Assembly: GCA_024330215.1 (NCBI GenBank)
Contig: JANDLU010000007.1
Location: forward strand, 1 to 64,000
Direction of reading: 5' to 3'
DNA: 64,000 nt
Source of the DNA: Candidatus Gaiellasilicea maunaloa
GTDB lineage: Bacteria; Actinomycetota; Thermoleophilia; Gaiellales; Gaiellaceae
Position numbers and translations under genes: made by a program
Notes under the pieces: generated by a model
Told to the model about the DNA's origin: nothing
The model's database searches: none
The model's input: the letters and a program-made list of their open reading frames with translations, nothing else
Shown: piece after piece, positions 36,506 through 44,769 of the stretch
Layout of the letters: each line of letters opens with the position of its first letter
Numbering within the stretch: position 1 is the stretch's first letter

Positions 36506-37161
36506 TCGATCACCGTGATCCCGGCCGCTGCGGCAAGCTGGCCGGCGAGCTGGAGCACCTCGTTCCACGGCATCCGGGCGCCGCGGAGCCCCTCGATTCC
36601 CTGGAGGTCGGCGAGCTCGCAGTCGCGGAGCTCGCAGCGCTCGCAGGTGGCGTCGACGAAGCTCGCGGCGGTCAGGTTGCACCGCTCGAAGCGCACCGAG
36701 GCGAGCGCGGCGCCGAGGAAGTCGGCCTCCTCGAGCCGGCAGTCGCGGAAGACGACCCGCTCGAGCTTCGCGAAGCGAAAGGAGGCGAGGTCGAGCCGCG
36801 TACCTGCGAAAGCGATGTCCTTCAACGTCGCTTCGGTGAAGTCGGCGCCGGTCGCACGGAGCTCGCGCCCCTCGACGCGGGTGAGCGTTCCGCGCGCGGC
36901 GCGCAGGTTCGCCCAGCTCCCGCCGGCGACGAGCGCGTCGATCAAGGTCAGGCCGGGCGCCTCGCTGCCCGTCAGGTCGAGATTCCGCAGCCGCACGTCC
37001 TGCAGCCGGAGGTCGGCCGCCGCGCGCTCGGAGAGGTCGCCGCTGAGCTCGGCCTCCGAGACGCGAAGCCCGAGCAGCCGCTCGTCGCCGAGATCGCGCA
37101 CCTCGAGCTCGGCGGAGACATCGGGTCGCTTCGGCTCGAGTGGCGGCAGCGACGTCATCAC
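36502..37161 (-). CDS. Pentapeptide-repeat protein
   Basis: The 219-residue protein has the A(D/N)LXX pentapeptide rhythm from about 40 to 190 (GADFTEATLKDIAFAGTRLD, EEADFLGAALASVRFERCN, TCERCELRDCELADLQ). This folds as a right-handed four-sided beta-helix. Some relatives bind gyrase, but nothing here shows that. GTG 37161 lies 6 bases after TAGGAT (37168-37173). Confidence 0.85.
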   Translation of the reverse strand: MMTSLPPLEPKRPDVSAELEVRDLGDERLLGLRVSEAELSGDLSERAAADLRLQDVRLRNLDLTGSEAPGLTLIDALVAGGSWANLRAARGTLTRVEGRELRATGADFTEATLKDIAFAGTRLDLASFRFAKLERVVFRDCRLEEADFLGAALASVRFERCNLTAASFVDATCERCELRDCELADLQGIEGLRGARMPWNEVLQLAGQLAAAAGITVID

Positions 37162-37219
37162 CCGGCGATCCTAGGGCAGCAGCCGGCCGCAGCGGGCGCC
37201 GGCAGGGAGCAGCGAAGAT

Positions 37220-37302
37220 GCGGATGAGAGGACTTGAACCTCCACGCCCCGAAAGGCACACGGACCTGAACCGTGCGCGTCTACCAATTCCGCCACATCC
37301 GC
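37220..37302 (-). tRNA. tRNA-Leu (anticodon CAG)
   Basis: The minus strand folds as a class II tRNA: acceptor GCGGATG with CATCCGC, D-arm GCGGAATTGGTAGACGC, anticodon stem CACGG/CCGTG around loop TTCAGGT (anticodon CAG, reading CUG), a long variable arm and a GGTTCAAGTCC T-arm. CCA is not encoded. TAGACT at 37313-37318 (minus) is a likely -10 box. Confidence 0.95.
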
Positions 37303-37340
37303 GTGGGCGGACAGTCTAGCGAGGTCCCGAACTGCTGGAC

Positions 37341-37421
37341 CTTGTGTTCATTCAACACAAGCTGCGTTCGAATCCGCACTGTGACGAAGGTCGAGACGAG
37401 CTTGTGTTGTTTCAATACAAG
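37341..37421. promoter_or_regulatory. Two matched 21-base palindromes 60 bases apart
   Basis: Site 1 (37341-37361) has perfect arms CTTGTGTT and AACACAAG around CATTC. Site 2 (37401-37421) has CTTGTGTT and AATACAAG around GTTTC. Both are AT-rich for this genome. They look like paired operators for a dimeric repressor, in a stretch without a recognisable intact gene between the tRNA and the damaged oxidase gene. Confidence 0.6.
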
Positions 37422-37470
37422 CTCGATTGACAGCACGAAGGGGTCATCGACCGCACAGTCTCGCGGTGCG

Positions 37471-38029
37471 TTACTCAGGGATCGAGTGAACCCGAAATGG
37501 GCGGTACGCTCCGGTCCATGGGCGTGCTTCGTTTCCTCGACCGGCTCTGGCGCAAGGTCGTTCTCGCGTTGACGGCGCGACGCGACTGAGCTCATCGAAA
37601 GCCGGCAGGCCGTCGATCGACCGCTCATTCTCTTGTCGCACGTACTCGCGCACCCCGTCCGGCGTCTTCCGCTCGAGCCAGAGGTCGCGCTGCGAGCGCT
37701 CGCTCACGTAGTCATGTGTGGAACCCCATAGCCACAGGAGTCGGCGATCCGGTCGACGTGGACGAGAACCACGCCCCTGACTCCTACCGCGCCAGGATCG
37801 GGATCCACGCGCACCTCCCCGCGCCCGTGGAGACGCACGATCCGCGGAGGACCCTCGAACGCGCAGAGCATCAGGCTGATGCGGCCGTTCTCGCGGAGAT
37901 GCGACGGTCTCCCGCCGCTTCCGACGTGGTCGTCGTACTCGACCGTACGGCCGTCGACGATCCGGAGAGACTCGATCGGCCCCCTCGGCGAGCGGTTGAC
38001 GTGGTGCTTAACGCCGTCTTCACAGGCCG
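37471..38029 (-). pseudogene. Frameshifted pyridoxamine 5'-phosphate oxidase-like protein
   Basis: One frame encodes HHVNRSPRGPIESLRIVD, VGSGGRPSHLRENGRISLM, CAFEGPPRIVRLHGRG and DSCGYGVPHMT, then stops at 37704. The next frame continues SERSQRDLWLERKTPDGV and NERSIDGLPAFDE, the usual C-terminus of PNPOx-like flavin proteins. One T is missing near 37706 (ATGACTACG instead of ATGACTTACG). The first 25-30 residues of the family are also absent, replaced by the subtilase promoter region. Confidence 0.8.
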
Positions 38030-38049
38030 CGGCTACCCTGGACGACCCG

Positions 38050-40512
38050 ATGCGCCGGGTCGCCATTCTCCTGCCTCTGCTGCTACTCGCGCTCGCCGCG
38101 TCGGCGGGGGCCGCGCGCGAGGGAACGAGCTCGGAGCCGACCGTCGAGGTCGTCGTGGCACTCGAGGCGGAGTCGCTCGCGGTCGCCCGTCCCGGCCGCA
38201 CGCTCGCCGCGACCGGAGGTCGCCGCCTCAGCCTGAGCACCGCGACCTCCCGCTCCTATCTCCGCACGCTTGCCGCCTCGCAGCAGACGCTCGAAACGCG
38301 GATCGAAGCCGCGATCCCGCAGGCGGAGGTGCGCTGGCGCTACCGGATCGTCGCGAACGGACTCGCCGTCGTCGTTCCGCGCGACCAGGTCGAGCGGCTC
38401 GCGTCCGTTCCGGGAGTCGCGCGCGTCTATTCAAGCGTCCGCTACACCCCGCTCCTCGACCGAGGCCCGCAACAGATCGGCGCGCCCGCGCTCTGGGGGC
38501 CGTCGCTCTCGACCGCCGGCCAGGGGATCAAGATCGGGATCATCGACGAGGGGATCGACCAGACGCATCCTCTCTTCGATCCGGCCGGCTTCGCGATGCC
38601 CGCCGGCTATCCCAAGGGCCAGACGTCGTTCACGACCGCGAAGGTGATCGTCGCGCGCGCTTTTCCGCCCGCCCGACCTGCCTGGAAGCACGCGTCGAAG
38701 CCTTTCGATCCCGAGCTCTCCTCGCACGGAACCCACGTCGCGGGAATCGCGGCGGGGAACGCGAACACCCTCGCGGAGGGCCGGCGGATCTCCGGCGTGG
38801 CGCCGCGGGCCTACCTCGGCAACTACAAGGCGCTGACGATCCCGACTGACGCCGACGTGGGACTCGACGGCAACTCGCCCGAGCTCGTCGCCGCGATCGA
38901 GGCGGCGGTCGCCGATGGGATGGACGTGATCAACCTCTCGCTCGGCGAGCCGGAGATCGAGCCGTCGCGGGACATCGTCGTCGCCGCGCTCTCCGCCGCG
39001 GCCGCTGCCGGGGTCGTGCCGGTCGTCGCTGCCGGAAACGACTTCCGCGACTTCGGCAACGGCTCGGTCTCCTCACCCGGCTCGACGCCCGAGGCGATCA
39101 CCGTCGGCGCCGTCACGACGACGCAGAGCGGGCCGGCGAACGTGATCGCCGGCTTCTCCGCGGGCGGCCCGACTCCGCTCACGCTCCAGCTCAAGCCCGA
39201 GGTGAGCGCGCCGGGCGTCGCCATCCTCTCGGCAGCCCCGAGACGGAGCTTCGTCACCCTCTCCGGCACGAGCATGGCTGCGCCACACGTTGCGGGCTCC
39301 GTCGCGCTTCTGCGCCAGCGGCATCCCTCGTGGACGCCGGCACAACTGAAGGCCGCGCTCGCGCTCACGGGCGACCCCGCATTTGCCGACGAGACGCGAA
39401 CCGTCGAGGCGCCGACGCCCCGCGAAGGCGGCGGCGTCGTCAACCTCAGGAGGGCCGATGCGCCGCTCCTCTTCGCCTCCCCGGTCGCGCTCTCGTTCGG
39501 CCTCGTGCCGCGCGGTGCGACGCTCGCCCGGTCGATCGCTCTGACCGACGCCGGCGGCGGCAACGGCGAATGGGCGGCGAACGTCGAGCATCAGACGGGC
39601 TCGGTAGGCGTCACCGTCTCGATCCCGCCGTCGGTGGTGGCGCCGGGCACGCTGCCGGTGAGCCTGACCACGGCTGCGGACGCGCCGGACTCCGAGGTCA
39701 CGGGCTTCGTCGTCCTGACGCAAGGAGCCGAGCGCCGCCGGATTCCGTTCTGGCTTCGCGTCTCGACGCCCGCTCTCGCCGGCGCGAAGGCAACCCCGCT
39801 CGCCAAACAGGGCGCCCACCGCGCGACGACGCGCGGCGGTAGCTCGCTCGTCGCCCGCTATCGGTATCCCGAGAGTCCCGAGGGCAAGGGCTTCGAGACG
39901 AACCTCACCGGCCCGGAGCGGGTCTTTCGCCTGAGCGTGAGCCGCCCGGTGGCGAATGTCGGCGTGGTCGTCACCTCGCGCGCCCGCGGAGTCCGCGTGG
40001 AGCCGCGGATCGTGTATGCGGGGAACGAGAACCGGCTGACGGGCTACGCGGCGCTTCCGTTCAATCTGAACCCCTACCTGCGCACGTTCGAGGAGCCGGT
40101 GCTCGCGGCCGGGATCCTCCGGCCCGCGCGCGGTGCGTACGACGTCGTCTTCGACAGCCCGAGCGCCGGAAGCGCGGGTGCGTTTGCGTTCCGCTACTGG
40201 GTGAACGACGTGACGCCGCCGCGGCTCGCCTTCCGAACGCGGGTTGTCGCCCGCGGTGCCTTGCTCACCGTCGGGGCGACCGATTCCGGCGCGGGCGTCG
40301 ACGCGAGCTCGCTCGTGCTCCGGGTCGACGGCCGGGAGCGCGGCGCTCGGATCGCCGGAGGAGCGATTCGCGTCCCGACCGGCAGCCTCGCGCGCGGCCG
40401 GCACTCGCTGGTGCTCCAGCTCTCGGACTACCAGGAGACGCGGAACAACGAGAACGTCCTGCGGATCCTCCCGAACACGGCGTTCCTGCGCACCAGCTTC
40501 ACCGTTCGCTAG
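38050..40512 (+). CDS. Secreted subtilisin-like (S8) serine protease
   Basis: The 820-residue protein has a signal peptide (MRRVAILLPLLLLALAASAGA), an inhibitor-like propeptide (about 25-130), and the S8 domain: IIDEGIDQTHP (catalytic Asp), SSHGTHVAGIAAGN (His), VAAGND (oxyanion Asn), and LSGTSMAAPHVAGS (Ser). A long C-terminal part (about 470-820) resembles Fn3-like domains. It is exported. ATG 38050 lies 10 bases after TACCCT (38034-38039). Confidence 0.92.
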   Translation: MRRVAILLPLLLLALAASAGAAREGTSSEPTVEVVVALEAESLAVARPGRTLAATGGRRLSLSTATSRSYLRTLAASQQTLETRIEAAIPQAEVRWRYRIVANGLAVVVPRDQVERLASVPGVARVYSSVRYTPLLDRGPQQIGAPALWGPSLSTAGQGIKIGIIDEGIDQTHPLFDPAGFAMPAGYPKGQTSFTTAKVIVARAFPPARPAWKHASKPFDPELSSHGTHVAGIAAGNANTLAEGRRISGVAPRAYLGNYKALTIPTDADVGLDGNSPELVAAIEAAVADGMDVINLSLGEPEIEPSRDIVVAALSAAAAAGVVPVVAAGNDFRDFGNGSVSSPGSTPEAITVGAVTTTQSGPANVIAGFSAGGPTPLTLQLKPEVSAPGVAILSAAPRRSFVTLSGTSMAAPHVAGSVALLRQRHPSWTPAQLKAALALTGDPAFADETRTVEAPTPREGGGVVNLRRADAPLLFASPVALSFGLVPRGATLARSIALTDAGGGNGEWAANVEHQTGSVGVTVSIPPSVVAPGTLPVSLTTAADAPDSEVTGFVVLTQGAERRRIPFWLRVSTPALAGAKATPLAKQGAHRATTRGGSSLVARYRYPESPEGKGFETNLTGPERVFRLSVSRPVANVGVVVTSRARGVRVEPRIVYAGNENRLTGYAALPFNLNPYLRTFEEPVLAAGILRPARGAYDVVFDSPSAGSAGAFAFRYWVNDVTPPRLAFRTRVVARGALLTVGATDSGAGVDASSLVLRVDGRERGARIAGGAIRVPTGSLARGRHSLVLQLSDYQETRNNENVLRILPNTAFLRTSFTVR

Positions 40513-40521
40513 CGGTTTCCG

Positions 40522-40782
40522 CTAGCGGCGGCGATCCTTCTCTTCGATCGTGGGGAGGTCGGCGAGGTCGCGCTGGACGCTCTCGGCGAACTCCTCGCTC
40601 TCGGAACGGATCAGCTTCAGGTTCGCCTTCCGCTTCTGGCGGGCGCGGGCTTCCCGGGCCTCCGCGCCCATCCTGCCGAACCTGGGCCGCCCGAAGCGAC
40701 GCGCGCCGGCCAAGCGCTGCCACTCCGCGCCGACGAGGACGACGAGCGCGAGTGCGAGCAGGACGATGAAGGGCCAGCTCAC
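40522..40782 (-). CDS. Small membrane-anchored protein of unknown function
   Basis: The 86-residue product has one N-terminal helix (SWPFIVLLALALVVLVGAEW) and a charged tail (REARARQKRKANLKLI, then an acidic helix ending TIEEKDRRR). I recognise no family. GTG 40782 lies 8 bases after TACACT (40791-40796), which supports a real, separately transcribed gene. A CGCTAGCG direct/inverted repeat separates it from the convergent subtilase. Confidence 0.6.
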   Translation of the reverse strand: MSWPFIVLLALALVVLVGAEWQRLAGARRFGRPRFGRMGAEAREARARQKRKANLKLIRSESEEFAESVQRDLADLPTIEEKDRRR

Positions 40783-40835
40783 TGTGCGTCAGTGTATCGC
40801 GGCGCGATTCTCGAGCTTCGAGGCAGCGCGCCTCG

Positions 40836-42554
40836 TCAGGGGGCGACGAGCGGATCGGCCGCCAGCGGGACGAGCTCGAAGCGGCCGACGTCCACGAGTC
40901 CCCAGTCGGTGATCTTCAGGCTCGGGATCACCGAGAGCGCCAGAAACGCGAGCGACTGAAACGGCGACTCGACCTCCGAGCCGAGCGCGTGCACCGCCGC
41001 GACGACGGCCTCGCTGCCCGCGATCACCTCCTGCAACGGGCGGTCGGAGAGGAGCCCCGCGACCGGCAGCGGCAGCTCGGCCGTCACACGCTCCCCGTCG
41101 ACGACGACGAGGCCGCCGGCGAGCTCGGCCGCGCGCTCGATCGCATGGATCATCTCCTCGTCGCTCATCCCGACGACGACGAGGTTGTGCGCGTCATGCG
41201 AGAACGTCGTCGCGACCGCGCCGCGCGCGAGCCCGAAGCCTCGGACGAACCCAAGCCCGATCCGCCCCGTGCCGAGATGACGCTCGACGACGGCGATCTT
41301 CGCCAGGTCGCGATCCGGGTCGGCCGTCGCTGCCCCGTCCTCGCCGGGCAGCTCCTCCACCAGCGAGTCGGTGACGATCTGGCCGGGGACGAGCCCGATC
41401 ACGCGCGCAGCGCCGCCTTTCCAGGGAACGCGCAGGTCTTCCCGCACGACGGTCTTCAGCCGCACCGTGTGTCGCACCCACTCCGGGACCGGCGTCTCCG
41501 GAATCGCCTCGGCCTGCCGGCCGCGCTTGAGCACCAGCCCGGGCACGAAGCGCTCGAGGTCGGGCAGAAGCAGGAGATCGGCCTGATAGCCGGGTGCCAC
41601 GGCGCCGAGATGGCCGATCCGATGCCAGAGCGCCGGATTGTGCGAGGCCATCGTCAGCGCGTCCTCCGCCCGGACGCCGAGCGCGACCGCCTCGCGCACG
41701 ATCCCGTTGATGTGACCGTCCTCGGCGATGTGCTCCGGCTCGCGGTCGTCGGTGCAGAAGGCCATCCGTGCCGGGCCGTACTCGATCGCGAGCGGCGCGA
41801 GCGCGCGCAGGTTTCGGGCGGCGGAGGCCTCCCGGATCAGGAGCCACATCCCGGCGCGCAGCCGCTCCAGGCCCTCCTCGGCGGTGAAGGCCTCGTGGTC
41901 GGAGCCGATTCCGGCGGCGGCGTACGCTTGCAGCTCCTTGCCGAGGACGCCCGGAGCATGACCGTCGACGTGGTCGGCGCCCTCAACGGCGAGCTTGGCC
42001 AGCTCGCTCGCAGCGCCAGAGATGACGCCGGGAAAGTTCATCATCTCGGCGAGCCCGATCACGCGCGTTCGTCGCAGCAGCGCCTTCAGGTCGCCCGGGT
42101 TGAAGGGGCGCCGCGGCGACTCGAATCGCGAGGCGGGGACGCACGAGGACGCGGTGAAGTAGACGTCGAGGGGCAGATCGGCGCACGCGTCGACGAGCCA
42201 GTGGACGCCGTCGGTGCCGAGTACGTTCGCGATCTCGTGCGGGTCAGCGACGACCGCGGTCGTCCCGAGCGGCAACACGAGCCGCGCGAACTCGGAGACG
42301 AGCACCTTCGTGCTCTCCAGGTGCATGTGCGCGTCGATGAACCCGGGGACGACGTACGCGCCGTCGGCGTCGACGGAGTCTTGGCCTTCGTAGGAGCCGA
42401 GACCGGCGATCGTGCCGTCGCAGATCGCCACGTCCACGTCGAGCCACTCCCGCGTGAAGACCGAGAGCACCCGTCCGCCGCGAACCACGAGATCGGCGGG
42501 CTCGTCCCCGCGCGCGACCGCCAGGCGGCGCGCGAGGTCACCCTTCGGCAGCAC
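40836..42554 (-). CDS. ade: Adenine deaminase
   Basis: The 572-residue amidohydrolase matches Ade: VVPGFIDAHMHLESTKV (metal ligands), VVADPHEIANVLG, AEMMNFPGVISG, GHAPGVLGKELQAYAAAGIGSDHE, and SHDAHNLVVVGMSDEEM in the C-terminal domain. It deaminates adenine to hypoxanthine. It is the last gene of the long minus-strand series, sharing one base with the receiver gene, which links that series to purine-like chemistry. Confidence 0.93.
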   Translation of the reverse strand: MLPKGDLARRLAVARGDEPADLVVRGGRVLSVFTREWLDVDVAICDGTIAGLGSYEGQDSVDADGAYVVPGFIDAHMHLESTKVLVSEFARLVLPLGTTAVVADPHEIANVLGTDGVHWLVDACADLPLDVYFTASSCVPASRFESPRRPFNPGDLKALLRRTRVIGLAEMMNFPGVISGAASELAKLAVEGADHVDGHAPGVLGKELQAYAAAGIGSDHEAFTAEEGLERLRAGMWLLIREASAARNLRALAPLAIEYGPARMAFCTDDREPEHIAEDGHINGIVREAVALGVRAEDALTMASHNPALWHRIGHLGAVAPGYQADLLLLPDLERFVPGLVLKRGRQAEAIPETPVPEWVRHTVRLKTVVREDLRVPWKGGAARVIGLVPGQIVTDSLVEELPGEDGAATADPDRDLAKIAVVERHLGTGRIGLGFVRGFGLARGAVATTFSHDAHNLVVVGMSDEEMIHAIERAAELAGGLVVVDGERVTAELPLPVAGLLSDRPLQEVIAGSEAVVAAVHALGSEVESPFQSLAFLALSVIPSLKITDWGLVDVGRFELVPLAADPLVAP

Positions 42555-42943
42555 TAGGAGACCGATCTCTTCGTCGTCACCTCGAGCAACGTCGAGACGA
42601 TCGACGAGAATGCCTCCCCCTTCTCGACGTACCTGCTCGCGCCGGTCGCAAGCGCCTGGTCGTCGAGCCGCCCGCGCGCAAATCCGGAGAGCACGACGAT
42701 CGCCGTCTCCGGGGAGGCGGCGCGGATCTGCGGAATTGCCTGCAACCCGTCCAGAACCGGCATCGCGAGATCGAGAACGACGGCGTCCGGGCGCTCTGCG
42801 GTACAGAAGCGCACGGCTTCCGCTCCGTCCACCGCCTCGGCAACGATCTCGAAGTTCCCGTCCTGCTCGAGGATCAGCCGCAGGAGCTGGCGGTACGGCG
42901 CCGTGTCGTCGGCGAGGAGCACGCGGATCCGGGCGGGCGTCAC
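42554..42943 (-). CDS. Single-domain response regulator
   Basis: The 129-residue protein is a stand-alone receiver: RVLLADDTAPYRQLLRLI (acidic pair), AVVLDLAMPVLDGLQ (phospho-Asp), VVLSG (Thr/Ser position) and YVEKGEAF (Lys). There is no output domain. It overlaps the GAF gene by 4 bases (GTGA) and probably works with it or with an unlinked kinase. Confidence 0.9.
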   Translation of the reverse strand: MTPARIRVLLADDTAPYRQLLRLILEQDGNFEIVAEAVDGAEAVRFCTAERPDAVVLDLAMPVLDGLQAIPQIRAASPETAIVVLSGFARGRLDDQALATGASRYVEKGEAFSSIVSTLLEVTTKRSVS

Positions 42944-43686
42944 CTCCGTTCGAGAGCCGGCTGCGACGCCGAGGCGCCGGATCGCCGAACGAGATCGCCG
43001 GGCCTCAGTCTTCCTTCTTTCCCTGCGCGCTCGAGCAGCTCTCCGACCATCGACTGAGCGGTCCGCAGCGTGTCCGAGACCGCCTCGCGTGCCTGCTCCA
43101 GGCGCCCCGACTCCAGAGCGAGCTTCGCCAGCGCCAGCCCTTGGACGACGTCGTCGTTCAGCTCGAGCGCGCGCTGGCGGCGCTCCTCGAGCTTGCGCCG
43201 TGCCGCCAGCCGCACCTCCAGCTCGTCGACGACGATCGCGGCCAGATCCTGCAGCGTCTCCACCTCTGCGTCGGTCACCTCCCGTGGCTCGACATCGATC
43301 ACGTTCAGCGTCCCGAGGTTGAAGCCGTCAGAGGTGATCAGCGGCACCCCCAGGTAGAAACGGAGGCCGAGCTCCCCTGCAACGAGTGGGTTGTCGATCG
43401 TCCGGAGGTCGACCTTCGCGTCCGTGACGAGCCAGGGCTCGAGCTGACAGACGGCGGATGCGCAGAGCCCCGGATCGCGGCCGATCTCGGTGGCGTCGAT
43501 CCCATGATGCGACTTGAACCAGATCCGGTCGCGGTCGACGAGGCTGACGATCGAGATCGGTACGTCGAAGAGACGTGCGGCGAGCGCCGTGATCCGATCG
43601 AAGGCGCCGTCGGGAGGCGTGTCGAGCACGTCGTAGCGGTGCACCGCCGCGAGGCGTTCCTCGTCGTTGGCGGGGATCAGCTCCAC
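42940..43686 (-). CDS. GAF-domain protein with kinase-like dimerisation helix
   Basis: The 248-residue protein has a GAF domain (about 20-155; FDRITALAARLFDVPISIVS, GLRFYLGVPLITSDGFNLGTL) and a coiled helix pair (about 160-220). The helix reads ELNDDVVQGLALAKLAL, close to the HisKA_3 motif ELHDDVVQGL but with Asn in place of the phospho-accepting His. No ATPase domain follows, so it is a sensor without kinase activity. Confidence 0.85.
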   Translation of the reverse strand: MELIPANDEERLAAVHRYDVLDTPPDGAFDRITALAARLFDVPISIVSLVDRDRIWFKSHHGIDATEIGRDPGLCASAVCQLEPWLVTDAKVDLRTIDNPLVAGELGLRFYLGVPLITSDGFNLGTLNVIDVEPREVTDAEVETLQDLAAIVVDELEVRLAARRKLEERRQRALELNDDVVQGLALAKLALESGRLEQAREAVSDTLRTAQSMVGELLERAGKEGRLRPGDLVRRSGASASQPALERR

Positions 43687-43695
43687 GCGCCTAGC

Positions 43696-44769
43696 CTAGC
43701 CTTCGAAGATCCGCAGAGGCAGACGCGAAAGCGGCTCCCCGCCGATGTCGGTGACGAGCCAGGTGTCCTGCATATAGAGGCAAGCCTTTCCGTCGGCGGC
43801 GATCGCGTGCGGGTGCATCGAGAAGACCATTCCCGCCGCGAGCTCCGTCTCGACCCCCTCGCCGAGCCTCGGGTGCTCGATCATCGTCATCCCGATCGAG
43901 TGGCCGGTCACGTGTCCGAGGTGGTAGCCGCGCTCCGTGAAACCCTTCGACACCGCCCGGTGGACGTCGTTCGCCGTCGCGCCCGGCCGCAGCGCGGTGC
44001 GGGCGATCGCGTGGTACTCCTCGTAGGCCTCGAGCATCAGCAGCGTCTCGGCGTCCGCCTTCCCGATCGCGCGCGAGATCTCGACCCAGTGCATCCCCGG
44101 ACCGGCAATCTCGAGCGACGGCACCACGAAGTCGCCGAGCACCGTCTCGGCCTTCGCGATCGCGAACTCCGGACCGACGAGGACCATGTTCATCGTCAGT
44201 CGCCCGCACCCGCGCTCGACGAAGAGCTGCTCGGCCGGCGCCATCACCTCCGCGGCGGTCCTTCCCGGCGCGTAGGCCGCAAGGAACGCCTCGAAGCCGT
44301 CCTCGTTGATCCGGACGCTCTCGCGCACCGACACGATCTCCGCCTCGCTCTTGACCGCCCGAGCCAGGTCGAAGTCGACATCGAATGGGACGAGGTCGAG
44401 CCCTTCGAGCGCCCGGTAGTCGCGAACGGTCAGGGCATAGTCGAGCCCGTAGACGCCGATCCGACTCCAGCCCCGGTCGCGCGCGATCGCGGCAATGTGC
44501 TCCCCAGGGCGGTCATGGAAGACCTGCTCGAGCTGCGCCGTCCCGTGCTCGCCCACATAGCGCGCCTCGCTCGGGAACACGATCTGCGGCTCGCCGTCGG
44601 CCGGCAGCAGCACATAGGCGTAGCGGTGGACGATCTGAAAGCCCGAGAGGTAGGTGACGGCCCCCTCGAAGCCGCTGTACTCGCTGCCCGCGACGATCAG
44701 CGCGTCGAGCTCGTGCTCGGCCATCGCCGCGCTGACGTTGGCGTGCCTCCGCTCTAGTTCTCGATCCAC
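43696..44769 (-). CDS. M24 creatinase/aminopeptidase-P-fold protein, metal ligands altered
   Basis: The 357-residue protein has the creatinase N-domain (DALIVAGSEYSGFEGAVTYLSG) and a pita-bread C-domain (HVTGHSIGM, AAGMVFSMHPH). The paired Asp metal ligands of peptidases (DxG...SDxTR) are not visible, and the last Glu region reads YMQDTWLVTD instead of RVEDT. It may be a non-metal hydrolase like creatinase. GTG 44769 follows GGAG by 5 bases and overlaps the upstream gene by 16 bases. Confidence 0.8.
   Translation of the reverse strand: MDRELERRHANVSAAMAEHELDALIVAGSEYSGFEGAVTYLSGFQIVHRYAYVLLPADGEPQIVFPSEARYVGEHGTAQLEQVFHDRPGEHIAAIARDRGWSRIGVYGLDYALTVRDYRALEGLDLVPFDVDFDLARAVKSEAEIVSVRESVRINEDGFEAFLAAYAPGRTAAEVMAPAEQLFVERGCGRLTMNMVLVGPEFAIAKAETVLGDFVVPSLEIAGPGMHWVEISRAIGKADAETLLMLEAYEEYHAIARTALRPGATANDVHRAVSKGFTERGYHLGHVTGHSIGMTMIEHPRLGEGVETELAAGMVFSMHPHAIAADGKACLYMQDTWLVTDIGGEPLSRLPLRIFEG

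Noticed and set aside
37281-37628. A 115-codon minus-strand frame near the tRNA
   Set aside because: It overlaps the tRNA and the two palindromes and has no recognisable protein pattern.
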